Shown here: positions 1 to 9,200 of the stretch, piece by piece
Layout: every line of letters starts with the position of its first letter
How positions within the stretch are numbered: position 1 is the first letter of the stretch
Assembly (NCBI GenBank): GCA_964556885.1
Contig: CAZKYP010000058.1
Coordinates: forward strand, 1 to 17,822
Length of the DNA: 17,822 bases
Direction of reading: 5' to 3'
Source: CAZKYP01 sp964556885
GTDB lineage: Bacteria; Planctomycetota; Phycisphaerae; Sedimentisphaerales; Anaerobacaceae
The notes under the pieces: generated by a model
Told to the model about the DNA's origin: nothing
The model's database searches: none
Seen by the model: only the letters and a program-made list of their open reading frames with translations
Position numbers and translations under genes: made by a program

Positions 1-100
1 TTTTATATCAGCGACTTATAAAATTTGAGAAAAATGTAAACATTTCAAATGTCCGATTATTTGTAATGGGGGGGATTGGACCGGGGGAAAGCGATATGCT

Positions 101-1336
101 GTGACTATTAACGATTATGAGGAAGGTTTGGTTACTATAGTCCTGGATGATGATGTTACCAAGGTAGTACTAACAGGCACCGTTAAAGTTAATAATGGCA
201 TTTGGCATCAGGTCGCCGTTACCAGAGAGGCAACAGTGCTGTCTCTGTATATCGACAGCGTGCCGGACGGAAATAATGTGGGTGATATACCCGTCGGCTA
301 CGACCTTTCGGGGACATCTCAACACAACGCCTATATCGGCACAATGACAGATAACAGAGACGGCCTTTTGCACAAGTTCTACAGGGATGGGCGAATCGAC
401 GATGTCCGGATTTTTGATGCAGCACTGACGGAAGACGAAATAGCGGCAATGATGGCGTTTAATATGAGAGGCGATCCAGTGCTTGCATGGAAGCCGAGTC
501 CGGTTAGCGGCGAAACAGAAGCACCGCCGGATGCGAATCTTGGCTGGATGGCCGGGGACGGCGCCGAGACACACAATTTGTACCTGGGAACAGTTTTGGA
601 AAACGTCGAGCAGGCTAACATGAATAATCCGCTGGGCGTTTTAATCGGCCAAAACCTGTCGGAGCTCAGTTATACCCCTGCAAGTCCTTTCGAGTACGGC
701 CAAACCTATTTCTGGCGTGTAGATGAGATTAGTGGTTCCGATGTTATTAAAGGCGACGTCTGGACCTTTACCGTTCTAAACTATCCTATTGTAATAGAAG
801 ACTTCGAGAGCTACGGCGACTACCCACCGGATGAGGTATGGAATACATGGATAGACGGATACGAGAATCCGGCCAACGGCGTATCAGCGGGTTATCCTAA
901 TCCTGTATTCGATTTTGGAGAGCATTATCTGGATAATACGTATGTCCACAGCGGCGGCTGGTCGATGCCGATGTTCTACGACAACAGTGCGGGAATCTCC
1001 GAGGCGACCAGAACACTTGAATCTCCGATGAGTGACATGACCCGGGACGGTGTTGTCACATTGACGTTGTTTTACTTAGGCGATGTTGACAACGCTCCAG
1101 AGCCGATGTATTTCGCTCTTAACAACGCGGTAGTCAATAACGACGATGTAAATGCGGCTCTGGTAACCGAATGGACACAATGGGATATTCCATTGCAGAC
1201 TTTCTCGGATATGGGTGTCAATCTTGCCAACGTCGGCTCGATTACCATCGGCTTCGGCAACAGGGCCAATCCGGTCGGCGGCGCAGACCGAGAAGGTCAT
1301 GTTTTCTTCGACGACATCCGCCTGTATCGGCCGTAG
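101..1336 (+). CDS. 5'-truncated LamG / Fn3-like secreted protein (C-terminal part)
   Basis: This is the C-terminal part of a LamG (concanavalin-like) protein. From the GTG at 101, residues 1-118 are the second half of a LamG domain, ending in the typical GRIDDVRIFDAALTEDEI strand. Residues 127-226 form an Fn3-like module with the motif TYFWRVDE, and residues 228-411 form a terminal domain starting IVIEDFESYGDYPPDEVW. The GTG is only the first possible start. It has no ribosome binding site or signal peptide, and LamG-like sequence (NGGDWTGGKRYA) continues in frame upstream to about base 56 before a TGA at 26-28. The true N-terminus is therefore missing, by deletion, rearrangement or frameshift. 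The last two modules match the end of the protein at 6295-9747, so the two are paralogues. Ligand binding is likely carbohydrate but cannot be read from the sequence. It may be a pseudogene. Confidence 0.75.
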   Translation: MTINDYEEGLVTIVLDDDVTKVVLTGTVKVNNGIWHQVAVTREATVLSLYIDSVPDGNNVGDIPVGYDLSGTSQHNAYIGTMTDNRDGLLHKFYRDGRIDDVRIFDAALTEDEIAAMMAFNMRGDPVLAWKPSPVSGETEAPPDANLGWMAGDGAETHNLYLGTVLENVEQANMNNPLGVLIGQNLSELSYTPASPFEYGQTYFWRVDEISGSDVIKGDVWTFTVLNYPIVIEDFESYGDYPPDEVWNTWIDGYENPANGVSAGYPNPVFDFGEHYLDNTYVHSGGWSMPMFYDNSAGISEATRTLESPMSDMTRDGVVTLTLFYLGDVDNAPEPMYFALNNAVVNNDDVNAALVTEWTQWDIPLQTFSDMGVNLANVGSITIGFGNRANPVGGADREGHVFFDDIRLYRP

Positions 1337-1388
1337 CATGATGAATTAAAGTAACATTGACAAAATCAGTACAATTGATTGATGATTT

Positions 1389-1429
1389 AAGGAGCTTGTA
1401 TTGTTCGATTCGACACAAGCTCCTTTTTT
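1389..1429 (+). terminator. Rho-independent terminator of the left LamG gene
   Basis: An 11-bp perfect stem (AAGGAGCTTGT at 1389-1399 with ACAAGCTCCTT at 1415-1425) is followed by six T (1424-1429). It lies 52 bases after the LamG stop codon. The T tract runs into the stop codon of the convergent esterase. The opposite strand has no T run, so it acts mainly on the plus strand. Confidence 0.85.
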
Positions 1430-2237
1430 ATGTTTTCATTCCCAGAACGGTTTTCAGCCAGGTCTGCGCCATCAGATAGACGCCGGCAATGGTTGGGTGG
1501 ACACCGTCAGCGGCCCAGTATTCCGGCGGGGCTTCTTTAATCGCATCATCAAACATCTTCTGGAACGGAACGAACTTCGTATCCAATTCGTCGGCAATCT
1601 TCTTCGCAGCGGCCCGATAGCCGTCGAAATCCGGAAACCATTTTTCATCCACTTCGCCGCAGCGCAGCACGAACGGCTCACATACAACCAAAGTCACCCC
1701 CGGCAGCTCGCTGCGTGTACGTTCCAATAGTGCGCGATAATCTTTCTCGTATGTCTCTACGGTGCCTTCGTAACCGTGTTTGAACGTGTGCCAGTAGTCA
1801 TTGACACCAACGAGAATACTGACAATATGGGGCTTGAGAGCGATGCAGTCCTGATCCCATCGCTCGGCAAGCTGGTATACCTTATTGCCGCTGATGCCAC
1901 GATTATAAACCATCGGCTTTGCACTTGGATATTTAGCTAAAATCTGTGCAGCGGCCAGAAAAGCATAGCCACCTCCAAGGGCCCTTTGGTCGTTGGGAGT
2001 ATCCTGTCGTCTTCTGTCGCGGCCCATATCGGTAATTGAATCGCCCTGAAATAAAATAACATTACGATTTTCGGACAGCCCGTAAGACGCCCCGCCGAAT
2101 GCGCATTTCATACCATCACAGCAACCGGAAGAGGACAAAACCGAAGAAATCGCCAGACCACCGACGGTGGCGGCAGCGGCCTTTTTGAGAAATTCCCGTC
2201 GGGTTGATTTATTCTTTTGCGAATGCGGATTTGACAT
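1428..2237 (-). CDS. SGNH/GDSL-family esterase with Tat signal
   Basis: A secreted SGNH hydrolase of 269 residues, probably a carbohydrate or acetyl esterase. The N-terminus has a twin-arginine signal (TRREFLKKA, residues 12-20) and a hydrophobic stretch. It ends in SSSGC at residues 35-39, which could be a weak lipobox. The catalytic blocks are all present: block I GDSITD with Ser67, block II RGISGNK with Gly114, block III GVND with Asn146, and block V DGVHPT with Asp244 and His247. The start is supported by AAGGAG on the minus strand (2246-2251), 8 bases before the ATG. It is transcribed divergently from a glycosidase-like gene, which fits removal of ester groups before sugar cleavage. The family covers many esters, so the substrate is not known. 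Rhamnogalacturonan or xylan acetyl groups are possibilities only. Confidence 0.88.
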   Translation of the reverse strand: MSNPHSQKNKSTRREFLKKAAAATVGGLAISSVLSSSGCCDGMKCAFGGASYGLSENRNVILFQGDSITDMGRDRRRQDTPNDQRALGGGYAFLAAAQILAKYPSAKPMVYNRGISGNKVYQLAERWDQDCIALKPHIVSILVGVNDYWHTFKHGYEGTVETYEKDYRALLERTRSELPGVTLVVCEPFVLRCGEVDEKWFPDFDGYRAAAKKIADELDTKFVPFQKMFDDAIKEAPPEYWAADGVHPTIAGVYLMAQTWLKTVLGMKT

Positions 2238-2398
2238 GTTCGTTTCTCCTTATCTGCCGGTAATTCCAATAAATTATTTCGAAAAAGAGCACAGATGTTT
2301 ATAATACACATAAATAATGTAGCACAAGTTAAAATACAACCAACATGGAATTTTTATGACAGGCATCTCAATCTAAAATAAACCCCTGGAGGTAGAAA
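2238..2398. promoter_or_regulatory. Divergent intergenic promoter region
   Basis: These 161 AT-rich bases separate the esterase and glycosidase genes and must hold both promoters. A TATAAT on the plus strand at 2300-2305 has only a poor -35. On the minus strand the overlapping TATAAA with TTGTGC 18 bases upstream is a fair candidate for the esterase. Neither is strong enough to call alone. Confidence 0.35.
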
Positions 2399-4537
2399 AT
2401 GGTTCTAAAAAACTCAGTTTGCATTTTACTCTTATGCCTTCTTTTAACAGCCAGTCTTGCATATTCACAGAACTCACCGATAAACAGATTCGAGCTTGTC
2501 AACAGGCATAATGTCGAGATTGATAAAGTTGATCCGATGTGTCCGCTTTCAGTCGGTAACGGCGATTTTGCGTTCACGGTCGATGTCACCGGCCTCCAGA
2601 CATTCGGTGATTTATATTACAAAAACGGCATCCCGCTGGAGACGCTTTCCAACTGGGGCTGGCACTCTTTCCCGAACACTGAAAATTTGATTCTAAAAGA
2701 TGCATATAAAGAATATGATTTTCAGGGACGCAAAGTACCCTACGCCAGCCTTGAAAAAAGCCCCGCCGGTCAGTACTTTAGAAAAAATCCACATCGAATA
2801 CCTTTGGGCCAACTCGGTCTTGTCCTTACAAAAACCGACGGCTCAACCGTCGAGCCGAATGACATACAAAACATTCGACAGAATCTTAACCTTTGGACAG
2901 GCTTTATTCAAAGCAGCTATAAAATTGAAGGTGAGCCTGTGCTCGTCGAGACCATCTGCCACCCGGACATAGATTTAATCGCAGTTCGAATCGAATCGCC
3001 CCTGCTTCCCAAAGGACAACTGAAACTGAGCATCCACTTCCCATACTCTTATGATGCATCTATTAAAAACAAGCCGCCCTTCGACCGGGCGCATCCGGAT
3101 TCGCACGTTACCAGGATGGCGAAACCGAATAAAAACAGTGTGCTGTTTCAACGATTACTCGACGACAGTCGCTATTATGTCAAGATTACGTGGGAAGGTG
3201 ACAACCAGGTCAAACAAAAAGGTCCTCACGAATTTATCTTCGAGCCTTCGAGCGGCGAGCAGCTAACATTCGTATGTGCTTTTTCAAAAGGATCTATTAA
3301 TAACGATTTGCCCTCATTCGAAACGACCAAAAATGCCTGCGCCAAATCATGGGAGCAATACTGGAAGAGCGGCGGAGCGATAGATTTGTCCGGCTGCACC
3401 GACCCGAGAGCGAAGGAACTGGAGCGGCGTATTGTCCTATCGCAATATCAGGTTAAAATACAGTATTCTGGAACATTTCCGCCGCAGGAATCCGGTCTGA
3501 CACACATAAGCTGGTACGGCAAGCATAACACGGAAATGTATTTATGGCACGTGGCCCATTTTGCACAGTGGGGACGAATCGAACTGCTCGAAAAAAGCCT
3601 TCCCTGGTATCAGAGCATCCTGCCGCAGGCCAGAGAATTGGCCAAGAATCTCGGCATCAAAGGCGCCCGCTGGCCAAAAATGGTCGGAATAGACGGCCGG
3701 CAAAGCCCTGGCAGCATTAATCCATTTATCATCTGGAACCAGCCTAATTTAATCTACCTGTCGGAACTTTGCTACAGAACTCATCCTGACCGTGACACGC
3801 TCAATAAATACAAAGATTTGGTTTTCGAGTCGGCTGATTTTCTGGCTTCGTATGCCTATTACAATGAAAAGGAAGATCGATACAATTTAGGTCCTCCTAT
3901 TAAAAACGTCTCTGAAGACTCCGGCGAAAATAATACAAGGAATCCGACTTTCGAACTGGCTTACTGGCATTACGGACTCTCCGTGGCACAGAAATGGCGC
4001 GAGCGTCTGGGAATGGAGCCGAACCAAAAATGGGCCGATGTCCTGAATAAACTGGCTCCCCTGCCGGTTCAGGACGGTTTATATCTCGAGATTGAAACCG
4101 AACCTGATATTTACAAACGCGGCAGAGGCGGCCCAACTTCCACACTCATGGCTCTGGGATTTTTACCCGAAGGAACAAAGGTGGATAAAGAGACCATGCA
4201 TCGAACCTTTCAAAGGGTGGTCGGCACAGACCGCCGCTTTGCAAGCTGGGGAGCGGGTGCCGTGGCAATGACGGCGGCCAGATTGGGCGAACAGAATATC
4301 GCAGTTGATATCCTCTGCGGCGACAGGGGAACTAACCGCTATCTACCCAACGGCCTTGTCCCCCGACCGAAGGAACCTATGAATTGTCCGGCGTACCTGC
4401 CTGTGAATTGTTCGCTGCTGTCGGCAGTAGCACTGATGGCCGCAGGTTGGGACGGTGCCCCTGATACAAACGCCCCTGGTTTCCCGCAGGACGACACGTG
4501 GAATATCAGATGGGAAGGACTGCAGCGCCTGCCGTAA
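2399..4537 (+). CDS. Secreted (alpha/alpha)6-barrel glycosidase-like protein
   Basis: A 712-residue exported protein of the six-hairpin glycosidase type, recognised by pattern and not by a named family. A signal peptide spans residues 1 to about 23, with likely cleavage after LAYS. Residues 25-320 form the beta-rich N-terminal region and include PLSVGNGDFAFTVDVTGLQTF. Residues 335-685 form the helical barrel, with the motif WYGKHNTEMYLWHVAHFAQW (372-391), then ARWPKMVG (423-430) and FIIWNQPNLIY (443-453). The C-terminus has YLPVNCSLLSAVALMAAGW. The layout recalls GH65/GH95-type enzymes, and the Glu and His in NTEMYLWH lie in a conserved barrel helix, but I cannot assign the catalytic acid or the substrate. 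GGAGG at 2388-2392, 6 bases before the ATG, fixes the start. It is divergent from the esterase and converges with the Rho-like gene. Confidence 0.75.
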   Translation: MVLKNSVCILLLCLLLTASLAYSQNSPINRFELVNRHNVEIDKVDPMCPLSVGNGDFAFTVDVTGLQTFGDLYYKNGIPLETLSNWGWHSFPNTENLILKDAYKEYDFQGRKVPYASLEKSPAGQYFRKNPHRIPLGQLGLVLTKTDGSTVEPNDIQNIRQNLNLWTGFIQSSYKIEGEPVLVETICHPDIDLIAVRIESPLLPKGQLKLSIHFPYSYDASIKNKPPFDRAHPDSHVTRMAKPNKNSVLFQRLLDDSRYYVKITWEGDNQVKQKGPHEFIFEPSSGEQLTFVCAFSKGSINNDLPSFETTKNACAKSWEQYWKSGGAIDLSGCTDPRAKELERRIVLSQYQVKIQYSGTFPPQESGLTHISWYGKHNTEMYLWHVAHFAQWGRIELLEKSLPWYQSILPQARELAKNLGIKGARWPKMVGIDGRQSPGSINPFIIWNQPNLIYLSELCYRTHPDRDTLNKYKDLVFESADFLASYAYYNEKEDRYNLGPPIKNVSEDSGENNTRNPTFELAYWHYGLSVAQKWRERLGMEPNQKWADVLNKLAPLPVQDGLYLEIETEPDIYKRGRGGPTSTLMALGFLPEGTKVDKETMHRTFQRVVGTDRRFASWGAGAVAMTAARLGEQNIAVDILCGDRGTNRYLPNGLVPRPKEPMNCPAYLPVNCSLLSAVALMAAGWDGAPDTNAPGFPQDDTWNIRWEGLQRLP

Positions 4538-4544
4538 AATATAA

Positions 4545-5663
4545 TCAGATGCCGGCGCTCATGTGCTCGAGGAATTCCCTGTTGTCGGGGAATTTTCTGA
4601 GGAGCTTGAAGAAAGCCTCCATAGCATCGCGTGTCCCGTAGTTTGACAGAACGCGCCTCAGGGTAGCAAGTCCCCGGCTGTGTTCATCACTATAGAGCTT
4701 CGCCTCTTTCCGTGTACCGCTGGCGGGGATATCGATAGCCGGAAAAACTCTGGCCTCGGCCAGTGAACGGTCAAGAACTATCTCGCTGTTGCCGGTTCCC
4801 TTGAATTCTTCGAAGATAAGCTGGTCCATTCGAGAGCCGGTATTTATCAGACAGGTAGCAATGATGGTGACGGAGCCCCCGTTTTCAATATTGCGCGCCA
4901 ACCCGAACAAGCGACGCGGTATCTCCAGTATTCCAGCCTCAAGTCCGCCGCTCATTGTGTGCCCCCGCGGTGCGCCGTGCCGCCGCTTGCGATTGTTGAA
5001 CGCCCTGCCCATTCTCGTCAGGCTGTCTACCATCAGAACTATCTCGCGACCGCACTCCAGCTCCGACTGCACGTGGGCAAGCATCAGCTCAGCAAGCTCT
5101 GCATGCTCATCTGCGGTGTGGTCGCTCGTACTTGCAACCACTTCGGCCCCTTCGACGGCCCTGCGAAAGTGTGTAACTTCCTCGGGCCGCTCGTCTACCA
5201 ATAACACGATAATACGGGTTTCGGGTGAGCAGTGGCGAATTGCTAGGACGATTTGTTCCAAAAGAACGGTTTTTCCGGCCTTGGGAGGCGAGACAATTAA
5301 TTGTCTCGTACCCTTGCCTATCGGTGCGATCAGGTCAACTATCCGCATACTCTCCTGGCCGCAGCCTCCCAGGTCAAATCGATCGTGAGGATCTACTGCT
5401 ATTAAATCTGTAAAATGCACACGTTTACTAAAATCTTCCGGCTGCATACCCCCTACAGTATCAACGGATATCAATCTGAACTTGCCTTTACTTCGCTCGA
5501 CACGGCCGGTAACAGCCGCCCCTTCAGCCAGTTCAAACTGGCCAACGAGATTCGGATGAACAGTTACTTCCGCTTGCCTGGTTCTATAGGACCTTTCGGC
5601 TGTCCGAACGACATATTGCTGCCTGTTTATCCTTTTTATTATCCCGGTAATCGTATCAGTCAT
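4545..5663 (-). CDS. rho: Transcription termination factor Rho, divergent and short
   Basis: A hexameric RNA-dependent ATPase of the Rho family, 372 residues against about 420 for the usual protein. Residues 4-70 fit the Rho OB-fold RNA-binding domain, and the separate Rho_N helical domain is absent. The ATPase core carries Walker A PPKAGKT (126-132), VDERPEEV (156-163), Walker B MVDSLTR (211-217), ATCLINTGSRMD (269-280), FEEFKGTGN (284-292) and the arginine-finger segment RVFPAID (305-311). Odd points: the aromatic RNP1 stretch of standard Rho (GFGFLR) reads QQYVVR here, and the Q-loop reads GHTMSGG with His where Lys or Arg is usual, after a basic stretch NRKRRHG. The start lacks a Shine-Dalgarno, and a stop three codons upstream rules out a longer N-terminus. 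It may be the main Rho or a second paralogue. Confidence 0.9.
   Translation of the reverse strand: MTDTITGIIKRINRQQYVVRTAERSYRTRQAEVTVHPNLVGQFELAEGAAVTGRVERSKGKFRLISVDTVGGMQPEDFSKRVHFTDLIAVDPHDRFDLGGCGQESMRIVDLIAPIGKGTRQLIVSPPKAGKTVLLEQIVLAIRHCSPETRIIVLLVDERPEEVTHFRRAVEGAEVVASTSDHTADEHAELAELMLAHVQSELECGREIVLMVDSLTRMGRAFNNRKRRHGAPRGHTMSGGLEAGILEIPRRLFGLARNIENGGSVTIIATCLINTGSRMDQLIFEEFKGTGNSEIVLDRSLAEARVFPAIDIPASGTRKEAKLYSDEHSRGLATLRRVLSNYGTRDAMEAFFKLLRKFPDNREFLEHMSAGI
4573..4596 (+). terminator. Possible terminator of the glycosidase gene inside the Rho-like gene
   Basis: AATTCCC (4573-4579) pairs with GGGAATT (4588-4594) and runs into TTTT (4593-4596) on the plus strand, about 35 bases after the glycosidase stop. 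It lies within the 3' coding end of the convergent gene. The short stem and T run make it a weak candidate. Confidence 0.3.
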
Positions 5664-5718
5664 TAGAATGATTCATGGGAATTTTAAAACGATGAATTTC
5701 GATTAAAAAACTTTTTGT

Positions 5719-5746
5719 ATAATAACATTTTAAAATGTTTTGGCAA
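5719..5746 (-). promoter_or_regulatory. Candidate rho promoter with palindromic spacer
   Basis: On the minus strand, TTGCCA (5741-5746) and TATTAT (5719-5724) are each one base off consensus and are separated by 16 bases. The spacer is almost entirely a perfect 16-bp palindrome AACATTTTAAAATGTT (5724-5739). Transcription would start near 5712, about 50 bases before the rho ATG. A repressor bound at the palindrome would block RNA polymerase. Confidence 0.4.
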
Positions 5747-6280
5747 GAAGAAGTTGAAATTTATGTGATAAAACTCAACCTAATTTGCTTTTCCCGGCCC
5801 AAATAGCCAGATTCCAATAAAAACATTAGTATTGCACACATAAACCTGCAATTCTTCCCGGATTTAGCTTAAATAACGTGTTATATTTGTGGTATATTAA
5901 TCCAATTAAGTCTACAGTTTATAGTTCTGCCGTGGATAAAATATTTAATATACCGACTAAGTGGTATCGGAGTTATCAAGCGAGGAAGAAAAACAGCAAA
6001 ACTTCTCCGAAAGATGAAAGACGAGATGGTCGAAATATAATAGATAATGGATATTTTGTGAATTGTGCGCTCAAAGTCTGAAACGGTGATATAACTAAAC
6101 CAATTACATTATCGTTATAAGAAGGAGGTGGTTCAAAGCCCAAGAAAGAAACTATTTTTTGATGGTAGTACGACATATATTTTAAGGTGGGCACATTCGC
6201 CGATAAAAGCTATCCTATGGTAAAAAACAATATATGTTGCGGTGTGTGGCCGGAACATAACTAATTGTTTAATATCTTCC
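5747..6280. other. Long non-coding interval upstream of the large LamG gene
   Basis: About 530 AT-rich bases between the rho promoter and the LamG ribosome binding site. An open frame at 5878-6081 (+) has no ribosome binding site and no recognisable protein. The stretch 6115-6280 has several G-rich words and could be a structured 5' leader, but I could not build a convincing fold. ATATAATAG near 6036 could be a -10 box. No RNA gene is recognised. Confidence 0.4.
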
Positions 6281-6294
6281 GAAGGAGGACAATT

Positions 6295-9200
6295 ATGTAT
6301 AGAAGATTAATTGGTCTGATTTCTTTCTTTTGGGTATTGGGCCTTACTGTCAATCCAGTGCTCGCAGACACACTGGTCCAGGATGATTTCGAAGGCGCCA
6401 GTCTGAACACCGATAAGTGGCAGCTTATCAACGGACCCACTTCAACTATAACTCAAAGCGGAGGCCGGGTATATTTCGATCGACCAAACCTTGAGCTTAA
6501 TTATCTCGCCACCGCCCGACAGTATGATCCGGCAACAACTCCATTGACCATAAGCGGCTCGGTAACACTGGCCCAAAACGGTGACATGGACATCTGGACT
6601 CGGGCGAATATTATAGCAAATACAGGCGGCGGCCAGACACATATACTCGACAGCGGTATTCGCATTAATTTCTGGCAGAACGCCCTTGATTCGGATAGTC
6701 CGCCCAATCTGGACATGCTGGAAAAAACCCCGGGCATCTGGCCGTGGGACAGTTCTATATCCGAAGGCGCCAATATTCCAGGTGATGATGAAGCCGTCGA
6801 CTGGGACTTTATAATTACGGATGACGGTATAACGTTAACCGCCACTTTTACACAAACAGACGACCCTACAAATACCCTGACATTAACCGGAACAACCTCT
6901 ACACACTTCCCTACGAATTACGTGACGTTTACGGTAACACAGGGTTATCTCAATGATGTAAGCATTACTACGAGCGCTATTGCGATCACACCAGTGGCTT
7001 ACTGGAGACTTGATGAAGGCTCCGGCAGCATTGCCGAAGATTCAGTCGGAACATACGATGGAATCTTGAAAGGCGGCCCAACCTGGGTTAGTGGTGTGAT
7101 AAATGGAGCGCTGGAGTTCGACGGCGGCAACGATTGCATTGAAATCGGTAATTACCCGGTCTTCAGCGCACCGGAAGGCAGCTTCAGTGTTGCACTATGG
7201 GCGAACATTTCAAGCTGGTCCGGTGAATGGGCCAACAGCATGTTAGGTAACCGAAGCGACGGTGTAGGCTGGTGCCTCAGAACTTTCGGAGGCTGGTGGG
7301 CGTCGCAACATCCCACAACATATACCATGCCGACAACCGCACTGTGCTTTACCACAAGAGGTATAGGCCACGATTTGGATGGAGTGGAAGATACTCCAAG
7401 TAATACGGAACCGAAAATAAATGAATGGACTCATATAGCCTGTATATATGACCAGGAAAATAATAAAAAGTACATTTATTTTGACGGTGTGGAGGATTCT
7501 GTTTGGGATACAAATCCAGATGGAACCATCACGGCAGCATCACAAAGGTTCTATATCGGAGCAAGATCCAACAGCGGCGACACCGCTCCGGAGGCCTACT
7601 TTAACGGCAGACTCGACGACGTGCGTTTCTACGATATTGCACTAACTGCCGATGACGTTTCAGCCCTTGCTATTCCCCCGGTCAGTTTCAAGGCCAAAGA
7701 TCCGGTTCCGGCTGACGGCGCTGAAATGGTCGGTGAGCCGCTCGTTCTCGAATGGACACCGGCAGATGTCGCCGCCACACAAAATGTGTATTTCGGCACA
7801 TCTCCAACACTCGCGGCCGCGAATCTGGTAAGCGAGGGTCAAACTACTTCGACGTATGAGTACGCGTCCAGTTTGCAGCCGGAAACAACTTATTACTGGC
7901 GCATCGATGCGATCGGAGATGATGGGATTATCACTTACACCGGTAACGTATGGAGCTTTACAACCGGGCCGGCAACTGCTTATTCCCCCGATCCGGAAGA
8001 TGGGTATCTGTGGACGCCTGCGGATGTTGTACTTAGCTGGATTCCGGGCGTCGGTTCAGTTTCCAATGACGTTTACTTCGGTACAAGCCAGGATGATGTG
8101 GCCGCCGGAACCGCTGATACCCTCAAAGGAAATCAGCCCGAAGCCTCTTTCGATCCGGGAATTCTTGAAAACGACACTCCATACTATTGGCGGATCGATG
8201 CCGTTCAAGCCGATGGTACCATATACACAGGTGATGTGTGGCGTTTAAGAACATTACCCGAAACGTCCGCAATAGATCCCGACCTTGTCGGCTGGTGGGC
8301 TTTAAATGAAGGCCAGGGCACGATCGCCCACGACGGTTCCCTAAACGGCAACAACGGCACTATAAAAGGTGATCCTCAATGGGTAGCTGGTATAAGCGGT
8401 GGCGCACTGGCATTCGACGGCGCAGGTGACTACGTGAACTGCGGCAATGCACAGTCACTCGTTATCCAGGACAGCATTACTATGGCAGTCTGGTTTAAGA
8501 CAGCAGGATTCACAAGAGACTGGGAGGCCATTATTGCCAAGGGCGACGGCGCCTACAGGCTGAGCAGGTCCGCAACTACAGGTAATGCTTTGCACATGGG
8601 TGTAAACGGCACCTCGGCCAATTACTTCGATGGTAGTAGAACCGTCACGGATAACGAATGGCATCTCGGTGCAGGTGTTTACGACCATATTGCACAGCGT
8701 GCAACACTTTACGTAGATGGTATGATGGATGTAACTACAGGATGCACGGGACAAATCGCCGCAACAAACGACGCCTTCTATATCGGAGAAAATTCCGGAG
8801 CAGGCTCTCGCTTTTTCGGCGGTTTGATCGACGATGTCAAACTTTATAAACGTGCATTATCACAGCAGGAAATACAGGCTATGATGGCCGGTGACATTTT
8901 AAAAGCTTCGAATCCCGTACCGGCCGACGGCACCAAGATCGATATAGAAAACATCGGGTCTCTCACATGGGTAAAGGGAAGCGCGGCTTCTCAACATGAT
9001 GTCTATTTCGGTACGGATATGTTCGATGTGACTATTGTAGACGCAACAGATACCACTGGTGTATATCGAGGCCGCCAGGCTGCCGCCAGCTTTACTCCTG
9101 CAGAAGGTTATCAATGGGGCCAGAACTACTACTGGCGCATCGATGAAGTAAATAACGACGGGACAATCACCAAAGGCGATGTATGGAGTCTTACGATAAC

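Noticed and set aside
4789..5388. Long 199-codon open frame on the plus strand
   Set aside because: It lies antisense within the clear Rho-like gene and has no recognisable protein features.
5878..6081. Open frame of 67 codons on the plus strand before the large LamG gene
   Set aside because: No ribosome binding site, AT-rich composition like the flanks, and no recognisable protein pattern.
6127..6142. GGTTCAAAGCC resembling a tRNA T-arm
   Set aside because: The arm cannot pair properly and no acceptor, D or anticodon stems are found around it.
6105..6180. Resemblance to a cyclic-di-GMP (GEMM-I) riboswitch from the words TAAACC, CAAAGCC and GGTAG
   Set aside because: The words appear in the right order, but the required paired stems and the GAAA tetraloop context could not be built. 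Kept only as a leader to test.
6265..6294. Upstream TTG start for the large LamG protein
   Set aside because: The AAGGAGG at 6282-6288 and the signal peptide fit the ATG at 6295.
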